NCBI RefSeq assembly: GCF_900101455.1
Contig: NZ_FMZJ01000004.1
Coordinates: 1 to 64,000, forward strand
DNA length: 64,000 nucleotides
DNA from: Sphingomonas sp. YR710
GTDB taxonomy: Bacteria; Pseudomonadota; Alphaproteobacteria; Sphingomonadales; Sphingomonadaceae
Direction: 5' to 3'
In this document: one piece after another, positions 61,251-64,000 of the stretch
Position numbering within the stretch: the stretch's first letter is position 1
How the letters are laid out: every line of letters starts with the position of its first letter
Made by a program: the position numbers and the translations under genes
The notes under the pieces: model-generated
What the model saw: only the letters and a program-made list of their open reading frames with translations
The model's database searches: none
Told to the model about the DNA's origin: nothing

Positions 61251-61264
61251 CCCCCCCCCCCCCC
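61251..61264 (+). repeat. 14-base poly-C tract
   Basis: Fourteen C residues in the ruvX-pyrB gap, about 105 bp before the pyrB start. It is longer than expected even in high-GC DNA, and it is the second such tract within 6 kb. It may affect pyrB promoter or leader length, or reflect assembly or sequencing difficulty. Confidence 0.9.
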
Positions 61265-61368
61265 ACCACTGAAGGGTCGTTTCCCGGTCGGTGGATTATA
61301 TCGAAGGATGCTTGAGCGGGTGACAGCCGCTTGAGCTTCGCCCCTGCCGCGCCTATGACGCAGCTTTA

Positions 61369-62334
61369 ATGTCCGAACGACTCTCATCACCCTTTCCGCA
61401 CCGCGATCTGACCGGCATCTTTGGCCTGCAGCCGCACGAGATCCTGTTCCTGCTCGATGAAGCCGAACAATGGATCACGCTCAACCGCGCATCCGCCGTC
61501 AAACATGACGATCGGCTGACGGGCCTTACCCTGATCAACGCCTTCTTCGAAAACAGCACGCGCACCCTGCTGTCGTTCGAGATTGCCGGCAAGCGGCTCG
61601 GCGCCGATGTCGTCAACATGCACGCTGCGCAATCGAGTGTGAAGAAGGGCGAAACGCTGATCGATACCGCGGTTACCTTGAACGCGATGCGTGCCGACGT
61701 GATCGTGATCCGGCATCAGAGTTCGGGCGCGGTGCAGCTGATCGCGGACAAGGTCGACTGCCCCGTCCTCAACGCCGGCGACGGGCGGCACGAGCATCCT
61801 ACCCAGGCGCTGCTCGACGCGCTGACGATCAGACGACGGATGGGCCGGATCGGCGGGCTGACCGTCGCGATCTGCGGCGATGTGCTGCACAGCCGGGTCG
61901 CGCGTTCCAACATCCTCGCGCTGACGGCGCTCGGCGCCGAAGTCCGCGTCGTCGCGCCGCCCACGCTGATGCCGGCGGCGATCGAGCGGATGGGGGTGAT
62001 CCCATTCACCGATTTCGATGCCGGGCTCGACGGCGCCGATGTGGTGATGATGCTCAGGCTGCAGAATGAGCGGATGGCGGGCGGTTATCTGCCCTCCCCG
62101 CGCGAATATCATGCCTTGTACGGGCTCACACCCGAGCGGCTGGAGCGCACCGCGCCCGATGCGCTGGTGATGCATCCGGGGCCGATGAACCGGGGCGTGG
62201 AGATCACGAGCAGCGTGGCCGATCATCCGACACGATCGGCCATCACCGAACAGGTCGAAATGGGGGTAGCCGTGCGCATGGCTTGCCTCGACGTGCTGAC
62301 ACGCGGCCGCCGCGGGATCGAGGGCTGGGCATGA
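61369..62334 (+). CDS. pyrB: Aspartate carbamoyltransferase catalytic subunit
   Basis: Second step of pyrimidine synthesis. The 321-residue product has [25 protein letters not shown] (carbamoyl phosphate site), [12 protein letters not shown] and the C-terminal [13 protein letters not shown]. No strong ribosome-binding site is seen before ATG 61369. Its stop overlaps the next start (ATGA), so the two products are coupled, in line with the ATCase-DHOase-like complexes known in other bacteria. Confidence 0.96.
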   Translation: MSERLSSPFPHRDLTGIFGLQPHEILFLLDEAEQWITLNRASAVKHDDRLTGLTLINAFFENSTRTLLSFEIAGKRLGADVVNMHAAQSSVKKGETLIDTAVTLNAMRADVIVIRHQSSGAVQLIADKVDCPVLNAGDGRHEHPTQALLDALTIRRRMGRIGGLTVAICGDVLHSRVARSNILALTALGAEVRVVAPPTLMPAAIERMGVIPFTDFDAGLDGADVVMMLRLQNERMAGGYLPSPREYHALYGLTPERLERTAPDALVMHPGPMNRGVEITSSVADHPTRSAITEQVEMGVAVRMACLDVLTRGRRGIEGWA

Positions 62335-63560
62335 CCGCACCGCTCGCCATAATGAACGCCCGGCTCGTTGATCCGGTCGCCGGGATCGTCACCGAAGGCG
62401 GCGTGCTGATCCGCGATCGCCACATCGCTGCCGTCGGCGCATTCGACATTCCCGCCGGTTGCGAGACGATCGACGCCAGGCGCGCTTTTGTCGGGCCGGG
62501 TCTGGTCGATCTGGGCAGCTTCGCGATCGACATGCCGGCCTTTGCCGCCGGCGGCATCACCCGCGCCGCCTTGATGCCCGATCAATCGCCACCGCTCGAT
62601 CATGCCGCGCTGGTCCAACGCGCGGCGGCGGCCGGCAAGCCCGATGTCTGGATCCATCCTATCGCGGCCGCCACAACGGGGCTCGCGGGCAGCGATCTCG
62701 CCGAAATCGGGCTGATGAAGGCGGCCGGGGCCTGCGCGATCGCGACCGGGCGGCGCTGGATCGCCGACAGCGGCGTGATGTACCGGTTGCTCAGCTATGC
62801 GCGCGCGCTCGACATGCTCGTCATCGTCCATGCCGAGGACAATGGCCTGACCGACAATGCCGTTGCCACCGATGGCGAGATGGCGACCCGGCTTGGGCTC
62901 GCCTCGGCGCCCGCGGTGGCCGAGGCGATGGCGGTCGCACGCGATCTGGCCCTCGCCGAAGAAACCGGGGCACGGCTGCACTTCCGCCAGCTCACCACCG
63001 CGGCATCGTTCGATCTGGTGCGTTCCGCCAAAAAGCGCGGCGTAGCGGTCACCTGTGGTATCAGCCCCGCCCATCTGCTGCTGTCCGACATCGCGATCGG
63101 CGGTTTTCGTACCTTCGCGAGGCTGTCGCCCCCGCTCCGCTGCGAGGATGATCGCAAGGCGGCGATCGCCGCGATCGCCGACGGCACGATCGACCTGATC
63201 TGCTCGAGCCACGATCCGCAGGGGCCGGAGGCCAAGCGCCTGCCCTATGCGGATGCGGAAGCCGGCATGTCGGGCGCGGAAACCTTGCTGACCCTGGCGC
63301 TGGTGCTCGTGCGCGACGGTGCGATCGACCTGCCTGGCCTGATCGGCAAATTGTCGACGGTACCGGCTCGGCTCCTCGGCGTGCCGGGCGGCGCGCTGGC
63401 GGTGGGCGACGAGGCCGATCTGATCCTGTTCGATCCCGATCTGCCCTGGCGGATCGAATCCGATCGGATGGTGGGCGGCGCGGGCAATACGCCGTTCGAT
63501 GGCCTGCCCGTACAAGGCAAGGTGCTCCGCACGATCAAGGGCGGTGTGCCGGTCGGCTAG
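62331..63560 (+). CDS. Dihydroorotase-like protein without the metal-binding HxH
   Basis: Amidohydrolase-superfamily protein, 409 residues, with the family start ([11 protein letters not shown]) and end. Real dihydroorotases carry PGLxDxHxHLREPG. Here the equivalent reads [15 protein letters not shown], so both histidines are gone and ~15 residues of the loop seem deleted. The DHAPH catalytic motif is replaced by SSHDPQG. HAED is kept. This matches the pseudo-dihydroorotase (pyrC-like, PyrX) that stabilises ATCase in Pseudomonas and others, so a structural role with pyrB is likely. ATGA overlap with pyrB. A separate active pyrC must lie elsewhere. Confidence 0.88.
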   Translation: MTAPLAIMNARLVDPVAGIVTEGGVLIRDRHIAAVGAFDIPAGCETIDARRAFVGPGLVDLGSFAIDMPAFAAGGITRAALMPDQSPPLDHAALVQRAAAAGKPDVWIHPIAAATTGLAGSDLAEIGLMKAAGACAIATGRRWIADSGVMYRLLSYARALDMLVIVHAEDNGLTDNAVATDGEMATRLGLASAPAVAEAMAVARDLALAEETGARLHFRQLTTAASFDLVRSAKKRGVAVTCGISPAHLLLSDIAIGGFRTFARLSPPLRCEDDRKAAIAAIADGTIDLICSSHDPQGPEAKRLPYADAEAGMSGAETLLTLALVLVRDGAIDLPGLIGKLSTVPARLLGVPGGALAVGDEADLILFDPDLPWRIESDRMVGGAGNTPFDGLPVQGKVLRTIKGGVPVG

Positions 63561-64000
63561 GCAGCGGGGTTCCGTTCGCCTCCGCGCGACGCCCATTCCA
63601 GCGGGCGGTCGCCAGACGATCCGCGCACGAAGCAATCCCCGCCCCGGCTTTTGATCAGCCGACACAACCGTATCGCAGCGCGCTGCGAGGCAAAGCCGCC
63701 AATCGACAATCGGTGCAACGTCGTATTGGATTGGGCCAAAGGCACGTCGGCTTCCGCCGGGACATAATTTGTCAGAAACACGTTCCTGCCGCTGATGCGC
63801 GACCAAGCCAGCTGGGTCTGCCGGGAAGAGTGATAGGCGCCGATCTGAACGACATAGCGCCCGCCGATGCGCACCTTCGGAATGCCCGCGAGCGCTTTTG
63901 GCCTCGGATCGAGCGCTTTGGCCGACGGTGATGGGGGCGACGCCTCAGCGGCAACGATCGCGATGACGGGAGTAGTCCCCGCTGCGACGGCCGGAGTGAC
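63557..64000 (-). CDS. SPOR-domain protein, 3' part (cut by window edge)
   Basis: The minus-strand frame is open to base 64000, so only the C-terminal ~147 residues are visible. A Pro/Ala/Ser-rich linker (PPSPSAKALDPRPKALAGIP) leads to a SPOR domain (RYVVQIGAYHSSRQTQLAW ... SQRAAIRLCRLIKSRGGDCFV) that binds denuded peptidoglycan at division sites. D-alanyl-D-alanine carboxypeptidases and RlpA-like proteins often end this way. Which it is cannot be told here. Its stop overlaps the stop of the dihydroorotase-like gene. Confidence 0.8.
   Translation of the reverse strand, partial: VTPAVAAGTTPVIAIVAAEASPPSPSAKALDPRPKALAGIPKVRIGGRYVVQIGAYHSSRQTQLAWSRISGRNVFLTNYVPAEADVPLAQSNTTLHRLSIGGFASQRAAIRLCRLIKSRGGDCFVRGSSGDRPLEWASRGGERNPAA

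Noticed and set aside
62223-63806. 527-aa minus-strand frame opposite the dihydroorotase-like gene
   Set aside because: Crosses gene borders and has no recognisable domain. The plus-strand gene is clear.

Overview
The window is high-GC bacterial chromosome that reads as an alphaproteobacterium of the order Sphingomonadales (Sphingomonas-like). The assignment rests on gene content and order: a chvI-chvG-hprK(short)-rapZ-EIIA-HPr run, lptD-surA-pdxA-rsmA, gatCAB, tig/clpP/clpX/lon on one strand, a pyrB plus defective-dihydroorotase pair, and a FecI/FecR pair near a large TonB-dependent receptor. Nearly all coding space is high GC3. The only clearly AT-rich stretch is at about 42.24-42.43 kb. 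I ran no database search, so family names are recognised from motifs.

Layout. 1-9.35 kb: a five-gene plus-strand locus formed by the 3' end of a repeat-rich YDG/MBG exoprotein (cut by the window edge), a TPR-CHAT protease-like exported protein, an unknown periplasmic protein, a CHASE2-adenylate cyclase and a TpsB/FhaC-type outer-membrane transporter. The last four genes are packed with 2-nt spacing or 4-nt overlaps. 9.6-16.6 kb: alcohol dehydrogenase, a CHASE4-GGDEF-EAL protein, a SnoaL-like protein, tag and a class A penicillin-binding protein. 16.6-19.8 kb (minus): pepA-holC-thrC. 20.0-25.6 kb (plus): lptD-surA-pdxA-rsmA. 25.6-32.3 kb (minus): a TPR protein, rsmB, guaB, a diguanylate cyclase, an unknown protein and pckA. 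32.6-38.4 kb (plus): chvI-chvG-hprK-rapZ-EIIA-HPr, then a SpoU-type RNA methyltransferase and greB. 38.4-52.7 kb: lon, clpX, clpP, tig and tRNA-Leu on the minus strand, interrupted by an OpgC-like protein, a TonB-dependent receptor, a GNAT-FecR-ECF sigma cluster and a lone polytopic membrane protein. 52.8-55.9 kb: a 1050-aa protein I cannot assign, preceded by an 11-G tract and a palindromic intergenic repeat. 56.2-59.4 kb (minus): gatC-gatA-gatB. 59.6-63.6 kb (plus): a DUF3089-type hydrolase, ruvX, pyrB and a pseudo-dihydroorotase. The right edge holds the 3' part of a SPOR-domain gene.

How the genes work together. The first locus pairs export of a large repetitive surface protein with a putative caspase-like protease and a cAMP-producing sensor, which suggests a regulated adhesin or surface-proteolysis system. 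The chvI-HPr block joins an envelope two-component system to nitrogen-PTS-like phosphorelay parts, but enzyme I is not in the window. lptD/surA, gatCAB, pyrB and clpPX/lon/tig are housekeeping.

Most worth a second look: the two-partner-secretion/CHAT/cyclase operon, the unassigned 1050-aa protein with its poly-G leader, the histidine-rich trigger factor tail, the missing HxH site in the dihydroorotase, a Ser-to-Leu change in the RapZ Walker A motif, and two genes (PBP, RNA methyltransferase) that lack a normal start codon where homology says one should be.
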